Assembly: GCA_951799445.1 (NCBI GenBank)
Contig: OX637296.1
Span: forward strand, 18,600,001 to 18,664,000
DNA from: Pseudisothecium myosuroides
Lineage: Eukaryota > Streptophyta > Bryopsida > Hypnales > Lembophyllaceae
Direction of reading: 5' to 3'
Length of the DNA stretch: 64,000 nucleotides
Shown: piece by piece, positions 1 to 12,696 of the stretch
How positions within the stretch are numbered: the stretch's first letter is position 1
Layout of the letters: every line of letters begins with the position of its first letter
Translations under genes and position numbers: made by a program
The notes under the pieces: generated by a model
Told to the model about the DNA's origin: nothing
Databases searched by the model: none
What the model saw: the letters and a program-made list of their open reading frames with translations, nothing else

Positions 1-1834
1 TGGAGTTTGTGTCGTAATGCTGGACCTGTGAATCGGGTGCGGGATTTCCAGCACCTATTCAGCTAGGTTGGCTTAATTCTTTTTTTAACTTTGAAGCGAC
101 TCTCCATCTAAGTTATATTCGAACTGATAGAGTGCGGTTGATCCTTCTGGTGGCAGAATGAAGAGAAGGTGGAGGTGGAATATTGTCAGAGAAACACGAT
201 TTGGGGGATGCAAATGGATTCATGGATCCTCTGATGGAAGATTTTCAGAGAATTTTTGTTAAATTCCTACTTCCAGAGGCGATGTCGCTGGAATCGACCA
301 AGGTGCCTATCCTTCTCTCGGAATGTTCGTCCACGCTTCATTGCCAATCGTATTCATTACTTTTTCTTATTAGGTCTAGTGAAGTTTTGAAATTTGAAGG
401 TATTACACAAGTTCTGGATGGAGTAGATATAATGTTTTCTTGTTTCTTCTGGTAAACTAGAGTTTGTTTCGTAATATTTGACTTTTGGTTCCACTCGGAG
501 CGCCTGTCACTGTGTAGCTGCACGGTACGTGCGCCTCCATTTCTTCTTGCAATGTGGAGACTGTATATTCAACTTGGTGCAAAGAAGAAGAGTGCCGTTC
601 ATTTTGCTTTCAATCGTTTTCAATCGGTGAGAGGGTCTGGGTTTAGGTTAGAATTTCCGGCCACAGAAGCTGCCTGCGCATTTTCGATTGTGGTATGGGG
701 AAGAGGATTAGATTTGTGAGACGAATAGATGGAGGCCTACCTTACCTTACAATGTTCCTACAATGACGAAAGTCTGAGTATTTTACACTACTCTCAGCAT
801 TCCCCATGGTGATGAGTACATAGTTGTATTCTAAAGAAAATCATTTTCGAAGGCTCGGGGGCATCGAATACGCTGCCAATCGTGGATTAGGGTTGAGAGT
901 TGAGAGCACACCCATGAGCACGTAGTTCCATTTTAAACGTTCCTTTATGAGGAGCTACAAGTCATCGAAAACGCTGTGTTTCGCGAATTAGGGTTTAGGG
1001 TTCAGAGCACGTTCGTGAGTGCGTAGTTTTGATTTTATAATTTTATTTCGTTTGTTGAATGTTGTGATTCTGTACTTCGTTGTTGACTTCAGGTCGCTGC
1101 TCTGGCTTGTAATCTGCTTTGGAAGTTACAATTGTTGTAGTAAGCTTTGTGTTTGTTCTTCAATGGTTTTCTGATGGGATTTACTCCCCCTGTCTCACTG
1201 GATTCATTTGTGTTCTTTTGCAGAAATTTGTGATTTCAGTGCAATTTGGTATGATTTGTGAGTCATTAGGCTTATTTCTTATGGTGAGGTTTCTGGTGTT
1301 GCAGATCACGACACTGTCGGGAAGCTGAAAGAGGAAAGCTGACGGGTAAGCTCTCTGAAAGAGGGTTAGGGTTAGGGTTTAGGGTTTAGGGTTAGAAAGA
1401 GATGTGGAATACAATCAGGGTCGTAGCTCTTTGTGAATGGTCTCGACATTCATTACTACGCCAATTTTGTTGAGTTTATGAGCCAGACTAGGAGCCCTGT
1501 ATGTTATCAGTCTGAACAGAGCCTGTGATGAAGTTGTGCACGATTTGCAAGTGGTAGGTTCTCTGCGAGGACTAGTAAAGCTGATGAACTCATTTAATAC
1601 GGGCTTTCTGTGAAGCGATTATTATAGAAGACTCTATCGGAAGGACAACCATCTTACATTGCACTTAACTCTGGATTCTCGTGAGTATTTTGCAGTGAGC
1701 CGCACTTGGACGTTGGTACAAGGTGTTCAGTACTGAAATTCGGATAAGTGCTGGTCCAAAAACGAAGGGAACTCAGTGAAATTTTAAGTTTCAAGATTTT
1801 GAACTCAGTGAAATTTCGTTGCAGCGGTGCTGTA
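1..1834 (+). promoter_or_regulatory. Upstream region and probable 5' leader of THG1
   Basis: I see no convincing coding exon here. Plant telo-box-like motifs (TTAGGGTTTAGGG) occur at 987-1002 and, in a longer run, at 1363-1395. Such motifs are common upstream of plant translation-related genes, which fits a tRNA-processing enzyme. A good splice donor (GGTAAG, GT at 1346) and a good acceptor (TTGCAG, ending 1824, ten bases before the start codon) suggest a 5'-UTR intron of about 480 bp. The leader intron and any promoter position are inferred. Confidence 0.5.
1363..1395 (+). repeat. Interstitial telomere-like repeat (telo-box cluster)
   Basis: About five units alternating GGGTTA and GGGTTTA lie in one run. 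It is too short for a former telomere end. It sits just after the proposed leader-intron donor of THG1, so a regulatory telo-box role is the simplest reading. Confidence 0.7.
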
Positions 1835-4752
1835 ATGGCGAATAGCAAGTATGAATACGTGAAAGATTTCGAGTTCCAGGACAACCTGATGCCGCGCACT
1901 TGGATTGTTATCCGCATTGATGGACGTGGTTTCACCAAGTATGTTCTCCTGACAAACTACTGTTGTTTTCCTCAGCTCTCACTTGTCAAAATTTGATTTA
2001 TTGACCCCGAAAGGACCAAGAAGCCCAAATTGTGCCTCTCAATTTTTTTTTCGTATTTTTGACCAGCACATGCAATGTCTTAGGTGATGTGAAATTTCAT
2101 CTGAATTATTTTTTTCACTGCATGATGAACTGGATCGGTTACTTACAGACAATGAATCCTTGGTCCTCAAGCCTCATGGTTGATGGACAGATTTTCGCAG
2201 GCTCACCAATTCCAGAAACCCAATGACAAGGATGCGTTGCTGCTGATGAACGCTAGTGCGAAGGCTGTGGTTGAGGATCTGGCCGATATTGTATTTGCTT
2301 ACGGTGTCAGCGATGAATACAGGTATGCATTTATTATGCAAATCTCTGGGATTTACGGAGTTGACTTTCGGACTGAGCTCTTGATGAGGGCGAAAGTTGA
2401 ATGATGTGTTTGTCACCCCATGTAAGGCAGGGAACCTATTTCTGTGGCTTTCAGCTGTTTCGAGTGGTTTCCATTATTAGAATGGAAACTTTTGTCGTGG
2501 ATCATGGCCCATTTTTGAGAGGATTCCAACGCACTATAATATATGATTATTGGGATGCTTTTTAAAGAAGTTATCAATTGTTTGAAGTTTGATGTAGTGG
2601 GGTCCCTACCTCATGTTTATTTCCACCACGATGCATCAACCTTCTGCTTTTCCCTTCTTTTAGGACTACAAGAAGAACAGAATGTACGATGAAGCATGTG
2701 ATACTACCATCATGGACTTAGTTTGAGTTAATATGATCTGTGGCTTTGCAACAGCTTTGTTTTGCGGAAAACATCAACTCTTTACCAACGAAGAGCAAGG
2801 TGTGTGAGCAGTCTTATGTTTCAATGCTTTGAGATCTATTATCTCTTTGGAACTTTCTTAATAGTCCGGTCACTGTTGCTGACATAAGAGCCCCATGCAA
2901 CTTCAAGTGCTGGTCTTTATGTGTTAGTTTAGTTAGCATATGCCGTATGAGAGCGTTTTTCAGGTTCTTATGGATTGGCTATCTTTTGCCACCTTTTCAA
3001 ATTGGTTGCATCAGCCGATATCTAATGTTATCAGAGAAATTTTCGTGTCTTGTGTTGCAGCAAGTTAATCTCCGTTATATGCTCACTCTTTGCATCATCG
3101 TATGTGATGAATTGGTGCGAGTATTTTCCAAACACTAAACTTCAATGTGCCCCGGCTTTTGACGGAAGAGCTGTTTGCTACCCTTCTGATGAAATTTTGC
3201 GGGACTATCTTTCTTGGCGACAAGTGGACTGTGAGTACCGTCTCTTCAATAAGTACACAAAGCGATTCTTGAAATCTCGATTTGAATTGTCCACTTCCGA
3301 ATTGGTCTCTGCTTTGTTACTGAAATGCGATTCATATGTAGGCCCTAGGCGTTATATAGCCTAGGATGTATTCTTATGTATTTTTCGATGCTGTCTTGCT
3401 CACAAGTGTGGCGCAATCCCCTTCCCTATTATTAAATAATCAGCTGAAGCCGATTAATCTGAATCCTGAGGTTTCGATCGCTGCCAGGTCACATCAACAA
3501 TCAATACAATACTTGCTTCTGGAGTATTGTCGGGTCTGGGAAGAGCACTGCTGAAGCTCAAAACATCTTGAAGGTATCCTTTTGCTATTTTATTTTAGGC
3601 CTCTATCTGTATGATGTTGAGTTGCTGCGGTTCTGACAGGTTGTATGATAATCTTAGTCAAACTAAAGTTCACAGTTTTCATAAGCAGATAGAAATTGTC
3701 GTAAATTGGAGACACTAGCGAAATGTATTGCCATGTGGCTATCTTACTGCGCTTTGTGTTCAGTGTGTATCATTCAATATCCACTCTAGTTGTTGCAATG
3801 TATTACAGTAATAATGTTGTCTATATCAATTATCGGTGACAAATTCATTCTTGATTTATTTGCATTCTTCTCTACCTCCATGGCAAGCTCTGAACTGTAG
3901 AGGGCTTACAGGGCACGACTGCAGATGTGAAGAACAATCTGCTGTTCGATACTTTCAAAATCAACTACAATGACTTGCCACAGATATTTCGGAAAGGTTC
4001 AATCATCTACAGGAAGAAGGTAACTTCAAATGTAGTAGGTCTTCAACTTCTGTAGCATGAGTGCTCGTGCGTTTTCAATGGTATTGACTTTCTTGTGGCA
4101 TTGGTGTAGCATTTTGACGTTCCTGGCAGTGCCTGAATGCAGAAGTTGCAAATCTTTTAGAGTCCTCTCTGCTGTTGGGAGTTTACTGCCATATTTCTCA
4201 GTGAATCAGGGTTTTTTTTTTACAGTTTTCCTTGTTGTCCTTGCCACGTATTTCCGCGGCGTAGATGGGGGTTCTATGTTTTGCGCTAGAGTGTAAGGCA
4301 GGGACACCCACTCTAAAATCTGTAGACAATAGGTACGTAGTGATTGAAAGAAGTAAACCTCCTAACATCGAGTTTCGGTTTGAGGTCTTCTCCCGGGTCT
4401 CCTACCAATACCAACGTTGAACTTGCATGTTTTTTTATTACGATAACCAATTAGCGACAGAAATTTGGCGTGTTGAAATCCTTTTACATTCGCTAACTAG
4501 AATATATAAAGATGTTATCAGTCTAATAGGGAGTACTTATGTTCAGCGCTAGAAGTGTCACTAGCTTAATTTCTTCTGTATTCAAAATATATAACAACTT
4601 TTCATTTCTGGCCCTTGCAGATGGAAAAGGTTGTGAAGGTAGAAGACGGTCAGGAGATCAAAAGGTTGAGGAGCTGCGTAGTAGTGGAGCATGAAGATAT
4701 AATTCGGGACAGTTTCTGGAGAAGTAATCCTCATATCCTCAGCGGGAAGTAA
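1835..4752 (+). CDS. THG1: tRNA-His guanylyltransferase (Thg1), seven exons
   Basis: This enzyme adds the extra 5' G (G-1) to tRNA-His, the identity mark read by histidyl-tRNA synthetase. Exons: 1835-1938, 2191-2322, 2755-2799, 3061-3230, 3488-3573, 3903-4019, 4621-4752. All introns are GT-AG, all phases join, and the product is 261 aa. The start gives MANSKYEYVKDFE, the usual Thg1 N-terminus. Family landmarks: the metal-binding IRIDGRGF motif (D29, G30), KPND at 44-47, AYGVSDEY with D76-E77, the APAFDGR and RDYLSWRQVDC block, and CHINNQYN at 151-158, whose Cys codon is split by intron 5. The C-terminus keeps VVEHEDIIRDSFW. This is one complete catalytic domain, near the length of yeast and animal enzymes, whereas Arabidopsis THG1 proteins are about twice as long with two tandem domains. 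Intron 1 retains about 250 bp. No frameshift or stop is seen, so the gene looks functional. Confidence 0.95.
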
Positions 4753-5934
4753 CCACGACGTTGATTTTGTGTAGCTTGAAACCAGCCTTCAAAATTTTGC
4801 AGGGTACTGGATTGTTTTGTTTTTTTAGTTCATTGAGATGTACAGATCTCTTGGTGGCAATTTAGCTTTGTACAGATAATTTTGGTAGTTTAAAACACAG
4901 AATTAATTAGCATCTATCGTTCATCAACTTCCTGATTCGAGGTGGTGCTGCCAAGTTCAAATTCTGCATATTAGTCCAATACGAATCGCCGATGTCTGGA
5001 ATTGATCCATACTGAATTTCGGCTCCAGTACTTGCTGTTACAAAACCCGCTCGAATGCATCATACGCAGCGTTTAGTGTCATTCACACTATTGTTCTTCT
5101 GGTATTTCTTTCCTGATGATATAGATCATGTTCTCTGCGTCTTCAAGAAGAGAGAAAAAATAAAAATTGAGCACTTCATTCTTTCAGAAATCTCTTTATT
5201 TTGCGACCTCCCTCTCTGCGTGCAAGTGCAAGTGAAGAAAAAAAGAAAAAAAGAAAAAAAGAAAAAAAAGAAAAAATCTTTAATTCACACATACACTTTG
5301 GGGTAAAAGGATTTAGGCATTAAAAAGGTCATACAAGGGTTCAAACCACTTCAATATCTCACCCATATATATCTACCAATCTTACAAGTTGATATGATTA
5401 CATTAAAAATAGTTTACTATCATAATGTCAATAGATTTAAACAAGTATTACAAATATTGTCACTTCAAATCTTTCAAGATTGCAAAATGTCATACTAAAA
5501 GACTACCCCTTCTTGCAAATGACAAGTTCAATTGCTTATACTATGGAGATTTTATCATTGCATGAGTACAAACCAATGTTAAAGTATTGGTTTGTAAATC
5601 TTTTAGGCTAGGCATGTCAATGTTTACTACAACAATAATTTCATCATTAGCGTTTACAAGAAAACTGAAATGAAAAATTTGACATCATCAATAGTATAAG
5701 ATGTTTGTATGTTTATTGGTAGATATACACTTCTTTAATAAATTTAACTTCAAGTCATGACCGGAAGTGGCTACTTCAGTTCAAAATGAAAGAAAAAGAA
5801 TGTAAGGACCTCTAAACACCAAACCAAGACACTCTCCTAAAACTCTATATAATAACAATTATACATAATCTTTGAGGATTTATGTCAAACTTTGCACTTT
5901 TTCAAAAGTCATAGTAGGAATGTTGCATCATAAA
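4753..5934. other. Intergenic, 3' flank of THG1
   Basis: The first few hundred bases probably hold the THG1 3' UTR. A G-A5-7 purine run lies at about 5236-5276. The rest is AT-rich and I recognise no gene, RNA or element in it. Confidence 0.5.
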
Positions 5935-6190
5935 GGAGGCAACCCATTTCCAACCACTCAAATAGTTCCGCATATCTGTGGGGCGGGTTTCTTCAATGGA
6001 AAATTTTTCATGTGTGCAGACTGAATAGAATTTGATAGGTTTCCATAATTTTTGAAATTTTTATTTCTCAAAACATAATTAGTGTGAATTTTTCAGCGGA
6101 AGATTCTATTCCTTCTATATTGGTGATATAGGGCTTGCTATTTTTGACGACGGGCTGAAAACAAAATTGACCGCGGGGTGGTTGCAATAT
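5935..6190 (-). mobile_element. MITE-like repeat, copy 1 (related to 27413-27667)
   Basis: The segment matches 27413-27667 in reverse orientation. Both share a block reading CCCTATATCACCAATAT on one strand, a block of the type TTTTGAGAAATAAAAATTT, and GGGTTGC-type ends (GGAGGCAACCCATTT here against AAATGGGTTGCTTGCC there). A more decayed third relative may lie at about 60830-60960. No ORF is present, so the family is non-autonomous and I cannot assign its superfamily. Confidence 0.55.
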
Positions 6191-6347
6191 TGAAAGTCTT
6201 TTAGGCAATCAAAATGGGTCACAACTGCATTGGGAGCCATGCCATAATTAATCGTTGTTCATCTCCTCATGTACGAAAACATTCTACGTAGTCAAAATGG
6301 GAGGTGATTAGGAATGGGTCGCCTCTTATATTCAAATATTGGAGTTG

Positions 6348-6712
6348 TAAGGTAGAAACACCCATTAGTGTCCCTGTTCCCATTCCTGTACCTTAGACTA
6401 TTACTAAATCTGTCCCTGGACTTCCTATTAATGTGTCTTTGAAATGTTTAACTTTAATTCACTTTGATTTGCAAACTATTGATTTTTGCAAGTTTCAATT
6501 TAGGGTCCACTTATGTGACAATTCCAATGGTCTAAGGAGCTGTTATTTTGAAAAATCATAGAAATTACATACCACATCCAAAAAAAAAATTATTTTTATT
6601 TTTAATATTCATGATTTTCACTCACTAATACTGCAAAATATTATTTTTAGGAAAAGGTGGCCCCAACTATGCTGAATTGCTAATATGGACGGTATGGGGT
6701 GCTTCCACCGTA
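6348..6712 (+). mobile_element. MITE, TAAGGTAGCAACACC family, degenerate copy
   Basis: The ends read TAAGGTAGAAACACCCATTA and, at the right, GGTATGGGGTGCTTCCACCGTA. They are imperfect inverted repeats of the ends of the better copy at 35206-35585. The interiors are also alike, including a CCAACTATGC-GAATTGCT block close to the right end. The element lies about 1.2 kb upstream of the quinone oxidoreductase start codon and may overlap that gene's distal promoter. Confidence 0.7.
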
Positions 6713-7914
6713 ATAGTTGTAACTTGCAAGACTCTGAAATACAATTAGCTTACAATTTGGTGACTCATCTCATGAAAGATTCCGTAGATGAATGTAGAAT
6801 CTTCGTTCCTACTCCACAACCTTCGTTGACTAAGCTTAGCTTACAGACAAAGCCACCGACCCAACTAACTCAAAGCAAAAAAAAAGTCGTCGCCCGCCAT
6901 TTCCACCGGCGCCCGTCCCCCAACGGCCCACCCGCCACCCGCATCCCCAGGTCCCCACCCGTCATTCCCCCGGGTGAACCACCCCTCCCCCGCCACTTGT
7001 CGACCCTCCTTAACTGGCACCCTTCCCGCGTACCCAACATTTTCCCCCTGAAATCTAGGAATCTGAAGGATCTCCGGTTCTTCCCCGCAAGGGCTGTCTG
7101 GGGACGTCGGAGCTGGCGAGCTTCACCGTGTCACTCCATCAGTCCCCAAACAGGGTTTTGTTCATCCGACTTGGAACTTTCTAGTGCTTCAGTTGGGTTC
7201 ACCGAACAGGTGGTGAACTCCAGATTATAGATTCATTAAGAAGTGAGTGTTTGGGTTGACCTGGTCTCGTTACAAGCCATTGCAAACACGAAGCTCAACT
7301 TAGATTGAAAATAGAGATCGAGATCTACACAGACTACTTGTATGTAATAAGAAGGTGAGCAGTATGAAGGTGAGCAGTAATAAGAAGTCCTTTTCGTTAT
7401 ACGAAGTTTTGTATGTCGAAGGTACTGATTCACCGGCTCTGAACATTGTGATCTGCAGAAGCTTTTGGAGTGATTGAAATTCTTTGAGTTCAGTACAAGG
7501 GTGTTGTATTAATCGTGAATTTCATGGAACAGTTTTGCATTGTTTTAGGCAATTTGAGCGCTGTCTAGTTCTGAAGAGCAGGTTTCTTTTTTCTTGTCCT
7601 GTTTCTGTTTCAGCTAGAGAGTCCATTTAGTGATTTATTGCATTGGTAGACTATGGTTTGAACAGGACATGGTTTCGGTTTCTACTGTAGTGATCAATAT
7701 TGCAATTTGGCTATTTCAATAACTTCCTTTGCTAGGAATTGTTTCCTTGTTCGTGTGTTAAAATTATTATTGGCGGTGGGGTGGGGTGGGTGTGGTTTTG
7801 TTGACGGAGATTGTCATCGGTTTGTGCAGATCAGGCTTAGAAATATTGATTTCTACAAGTGCTGGAGAAGGAGGAGCACCAGGGTACGTAGTGTAAATTG
7901 AAGGCTCAGTAGTC
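6713..7914 (+). promoter_or_regulatory. Promoter and leader region of the quinone oxidoreductase gene
   Basis: The GC- and C-rich stretch at 6890-7160 contrasts with the AT-rich surroundings and is the likely core promoter or 5' leader. An open frame from the MITE end through this stretch is proline-rich and low-complexity and lacks family motifs, so I do not call it coding. Possible leader splice sites are a donor after CGAACAG near 7209 and an acceptor TGTGCAG near 7830. The exact start of transcription cannot be read. Confidence 0.4.
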
Positions 7915-9456
7915 ATGCCGAAAACAGTGATGGATGCTCCGGAGATGATGAAAGCTGTGAGCTACCCCTCGTATGGGGGCGGGGCGGAAGGCTTACAGGT
8001 GAGTAGACTTATTAATTATCTGGACAGTTAATCACACCCTTTTTTTTCTGTGATCTTATGTTGAAATTTACCTGGAGTTTTTAGAGGTGCATAATTGTCA
8101 CCCTGTTCGAAATTTTATGGAGAAAAGTCTAGAGATCATACTGAACTATGAGCAAACAATGTTAAATGGACTAGGTCACGTGAAAGTAGTACATTGTTGT
8201 AAGAAATAACATGGCAAGCTCAAATCTTTGACTCGTTATGAGAAATAACGTGTTGCGCCATGGAAGTGCGAGGGGTCTTAATTTGCATGACAAAGTTTTA
8301 CTGTCAGGTTACCAAAGATAACCTCAATGCTTGTATCTTGTTCAATGGAGAGTCCGAAAGGAAGGATACCATGATGTTAATTAAAGACTCAGGGACAAGA
8401 TTACGCGGAGAAAGAAGCTTTCCGCATCTTATTTAAGCTTGATTCGTTGCGGTTATTTCTTCATTAATCTTGACAAAGAGTTATGATTCTGGTGGACTGC
8501 AGCATGTGGAATTGCCAATTCCCAAACCGAAGAAAGACGAGTTGCTGGTGAAGGTGGAAGCTTGCAGTATCAATCCCATTGATTGGAAAGTTCAGAAAGG
8601 CTTCATGAAACCTGTGCTGCCCTACAGATTCCCGCACGTTCCTGGTGAGATTCAATTCAATTTGCTCTGACATCAATCAAATTGCATCCATTCAACAACA
8701 GCTTCGTTACGCGCGTTTATTGAAAACACCTCTCTATGAAATGAAGCCCTGTGTTTATATAGGTAACCTTAGGAAGGGCATGTGATCCTTACTATTGGGA
8801 GAACCAGAAAGTTAAAGTCCCTACTAATTGTTAGGCTTCTTAGTGTTACAGTTTTGTAATCAACCTGCAGGAGTGTCAAGAGGTTCCTCTTTGTGAGCAA
8901 ACTTACGTAGATTCTTTAGGTTATCTTTCTTATTTGGTCGGCTGACCTAAAATCTACACACATGTGCTTAAAATTTGGATTTCCACATCTCCTAAATGAA
9001 TTCTAGATACGAATAAGAATTCAAAATCGTCAACATTTTGAGATATTCAGGACTGAATATTAAGTGTGAAATGTTGATAAAATAGCATGGAGCAACCTAA
9101 TTGGGAACATCATGAAAGTTGAAAATTGAAGTTGGGGTGTGAGCAGGCGCAGACATTACTGGCGTGGTGGTGAAGGTGGGTCCTGGCGTCACAACATTCG
9201 TACCTGGGGACAAAGTTGTGAGCTGCCTAGGCAAGGTATGATATTTCAATTCTACTCGTTCTCTCACATCAAAAATCAATTGATGTTCAGTTGGCTTGGA
9301 GTGCACATGAGCATAGATTGGAGAACACGTCTTTTTTTAAGCACTTATTGTTCAACCTGCTGTTGAACCATCTCTGAAATGTTTAAACACTCGTAGATCG
9401 GAACATTTTACAAAAAATGGTGGGTTTATGGACCCTTTCTAGCTAAGAATTGGGTT

Positions 9457-9489
<33 letters not shown>

Positions 9490-11164
9490 CAAAGCTTTCA
9501 ATATAGGAAAACTACTTCAGTACTGGGTAGATCTCTCCAATCAATTAGTGTGTGTCCGACATTGTAAAATTCACGAATTGAAAGCCAGTGCAATTCAATT
9601 CAGACAGTTGAGTGAGAAGTAGCCAGAGCTCATGGCACATGGCTTGCCTACTATTTATTTACTTCCTTTACTCAATTCACGTTTGCTTTTATAGAGGTTC
9701 TATTCAATCACAACATAACTTAATATGTGACACCCTCCAAAAGAAACAATGAATGAATTTTAAGTTAAAAGCTGCTAGTGAAATCAGATAGTTTGACGAC
9801 TTGGGGTGTTGCAGGCCGGTGGCGGGCTTGCTGAATATGCCATTGCTCCAACTAGCACCACCATCAAAAGGAGGCAAGGGGTGTCGCCCATTGAGGGGGT
9901 TGCTCTGGGTGTCTCCGCATTTGCTGCCCTGCAAAGTGTTCGGAACTCGGGGGGAATCGACATTGAAGGCAGATCGAAAGAAAGCAAAAACCTACTCATC
10001 ATTGCTGCATCCGGTGGGGTGGGCACTCTGGCCGTGCAGGTAATCAAATACACACAACACCATTGTTCACCAAGCACTAGTACTAGTCGAAAGCCGCGGC
10101 CCTTGGAATTAACATGAAAAGGAATCCCCTCATACATGAATGGAATGGCAATGAAAAGAATGCCAGGATTTGTGATAACTTGATTGAAAAAGTTCAGTTC
10201 CATTTGAAACAAGTGCCGGCAGGTCTCCTCCTAGCAATGAACCATTGCCTTCATATGTGAGATTATAATACCGGTAGGAAGAGCTTTGAATTGGGCTTGG
10301 CTTTGCATTATCCCCCTGAATTGAATGACTCTCAGTTTGAACCTGCTCTCCCAAAGTGCCCTGCCTCTCCTCCTCAAGAATGTTAAAGCGTCCTCATTAG
10401 TATGTGTTCTCGATCTGTCTCTGGATAGCCGAATCACAACCATTCCTGCTTGAGTCACTGGAATTCGAGTACAATTCTTTCCGAAATCGAGTTCTTGAAA
10501 GATGAATATTTTACTTGGAAACGACACTTATGTGTCAATTCCATGTGGACTATCCTGTTGACAGAGAGCTGCCATTAATTTAAGCTGCATTGTAACTTAT
10601 GTTTTTCTTTGGCTTCTATCATACTGAAAAAATGCTTGTTGTCCTTTCCATTTCTTACAGATTGCCAAGCTTGGTGGCGCTCACGTGACGGCCACGTGCA
10701 GCCCCCACAATTTCCGATTGCTCCAGAGCTTAGGGGCCGACGAAGTGGTGGATGCCCCGAGAGGACTCGAAAACCCACCTGCTGAGGCCGCCAACGCCAC
10801 CGCGACCGCGCCAGAGAGCCCGTCGGGGAGGAAATACGACGTGGTGATCAATTGCGGACCACACCAGCCGTTTCCGTTCTACAAGTCGCAGCTGGCCCCG
10901 TCCGGGTTCGTCATCGACCTGAACCCGTCTCCGAAGGGGCTCATGACGAGCGCCGTGCATGCCTTGAGGCTCTCCAAGCAGAAGTATTTCCCCTTCCTGC
11001 ACATCCCCAACTGCGCGGACATGTACTTGCTCTTCAACTTGCTCCACAGGAAGAAACTGAGGACCGTGATTGACTCCACGTATCCCTTCGAGAAAGCCCG
11101 GGACGCGTGGGCTAGGTGTATGGAGGGGCATGCCGTGGGGAAGATTGTCATCCATTGCAGCTAA
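7915..11164 (+). CDS. ceQORH: Quinone oxidoreductase, chloroplast-envelope ceQORH type, five exons
   Basis: This is a zinc-free medium-chain dehydrogenase/reductase that uses NADPH to reduce quinones or reactive enones. The Arabidopsis homologue (At4g13010) sits at the chloroplast inner envelope without a cleaved transit peptide. Exons: 7915-7998, 8503-8644, 9147-9235, 9815-10039, 10661-11164. Introns are GT-AG, phases agree, and the product is 347 aa (family about 329). In order: MKAVSYPSYGGGAEGLQ near the N-terminus; the GroES-like substrate domain with NPIDWKVQKG and ITGVVVKVGPGV; AGGGLAEYA; the Rossmann NADPH motif AASGGVGTLAVQ at residues 169-180; VTATCSPHN and LGADEVVD; and a GKIVIHCS end. 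No obvious transit peptide is present, as in the Arabidopsis protein. It differs in an 11-residue N-terminal extension and an Ala/Thr/Pro-rich insert before SPSGRKYD. Exon 5 is markedly GC-richer than the flanks. Confidence 0.93.
9464..9489. repeat. (AT)n microsatellite in intron 3 of the oxidoreductase gene
   Basis: About thirteen AT dinucleotides occur in a row within the intron between 9236 and 9814. It is probably length-variable and a usable marker. Confidence 0.9.
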
Positions 11165-12094
11165 GCTAGCTAGCGGAGGAAACGATTAAGCTTAATTGAC
11201 TGTTGCGAATGATCGATCGATAAGCTGGTCGTCGTAACTGATCTCCCCAAGGCCTGCAAAGTTCTATATATATCAATTTGGGTCAGTCAGGTTTTGTAAA
11301 TAGCATTAGGCGTTGATCCTTGAGCCTTCCGCGGAGAAGCAAGCAACGCACGCAGTTCGATTTTCTCAAACCTGTGAATTTGATGGTCCATGGATGATGT
11401 CGATAGAATCTGCATATGTACGTTGCAAATAGACTATATATGGTTCCGAGTTGCATTTTGTTCCTCAGGATTTGGCCATGTGTGTGTCGAACTGATGTAC
11501 TGTGCATTTGTGAAGATTCAGTTGATCGTAAGAAAAGGATTCAATTGGTTTTGGATCAGTGATAGACTGAATCAAAAGAAAAAAGACTCGAAAGTCTAAC
11601 ATTCATTCTAAAAAAACATGTGTAATGCTTCGGAAGTGGCCACTTCTCTTTTCCGTGTCTTTTTTTGTATAAATGAGCTTACGAAGGAGCCCAAAATGAG
11701 CTTGGATTCCATTTTCAAAGATATAGCTTTCCAAGAATACTGTGGAAACATTCTCAATTTTGATTCCTCTACAGAACTTCAACCGGAGAAGCACACGGCC
11801 CCTATCACTAAGTTAAATTACATCCAAAACCAATACACTGTGAAAAATGATACTATGTAGTAGTGGCTTACAATTCAATGCATCAAATGTACATCACCAC
11901 TACATAGTGTTGCTTTTTTTATTTAAACACATGGACAATTTCCATTGAATGAGGAAACGGTACACAAAACCAGACGGAGGACTAAGTCCCTAGCGAAGCA
12001 TTTTTTTGTAAAGTTTTCCAAATCTTAATAAAACTACCAAACTTCACACCAAGCATAGTGTTGCTTTTGGGGAGCAGTGTTGATTTTGGGTATA
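11165..12094. other. 3' flank of the oxidoreductase gene and AT-rich spacer
   Basis: The first 300-400 bp are likely 3' UTR. A small inverted repeat (ACTATGTAGTAGTGG near 11852, CCACTACATAGT near 11896) lies further on. No gene is recognised. Confidence 0.45.
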
Positions 12095-12285
12095 CACTAG
12101 AACCTCTCTTAGTGCGTAGTGTCGGGACTATGCACTAAGAGAGGTTTATGCAGTTGGAGAGGTTCTGTGCTGAAATCTAGCTAACGTGACCTCTCACTAT
12201 GGGACCTCCAACTACTGTTCACAAATAAATGCTTCAAAATATGATCTTCCTTACTACATATTATACACTAAGAGAGGTTTTACAG
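12095..12285 (+). mobile_element. pogo-like MITE, copy 1
   Basis: This 191-bp element is bounded by TA on both sides (12093-12094 and 12286-12287). The left end is CACTAGAACCTCTCTTAGTG and the right end is CACTAAGAGAGGTTTTACAG. Terminal repeats of the form CAGTAGAACCTCT with TA duplication are typical of plant pogo-like (Tc1/mariner superfamily) MITEs such as Lemi1. A further internal inverted copy of the motif lies at 12130-12150. It has no coding capacity. Confidence 0.75.
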
Positions 12286-12696
12286 TACTCACTTTAGTCA
12301 AAAATGATCAGACCCGGCAATGAACAGGCACAATTTTTTTTCCTACAATTTTCTTGCAAGTTGTTCATCCAAATCTTTTAATCCACAGCGTCCTTACCAA
12401 GTGAGTGATTAAACTAGTGATTGTCCTTCAGGTCAAAGGTGAACAACAAACTTCCTTTATGCTTTGTTTCAAGAGTCAAATCGGTAATGATAATTCATTG
12501 TCAAAGCAAGACCAGCAACCGAATCTGGGTGGCTTTCTTCTTTGTTTTGAGTAAGTTTATGGGTGGTCGTTTTGGTGAGTAAGATTTTCAATACCGGTAC
12601 ATACTTTAAAGATTCTGCAGGAAGGGTTTTAGGATCCACCAGGGATTCTTTCAGTTGACCATAAGTACATGGATAAAAAGCATACAGTAGTTTGTA

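Noticed and set aside
1363..1395. Telomere remnant or chromosome-fusion scar
   Set aside because: It has only about five irregular units and lies upstream of a translation-related gene. A telo-box regulatory motif is more likely.
6685..7230. 181-aa open frame upstream of the oxidoreductase gene
   Set aside because: It begins in the right end of a MITE and continues through a C-rich leader. It is proline-rich with no domain, so I read it as promoter or leader DNA.
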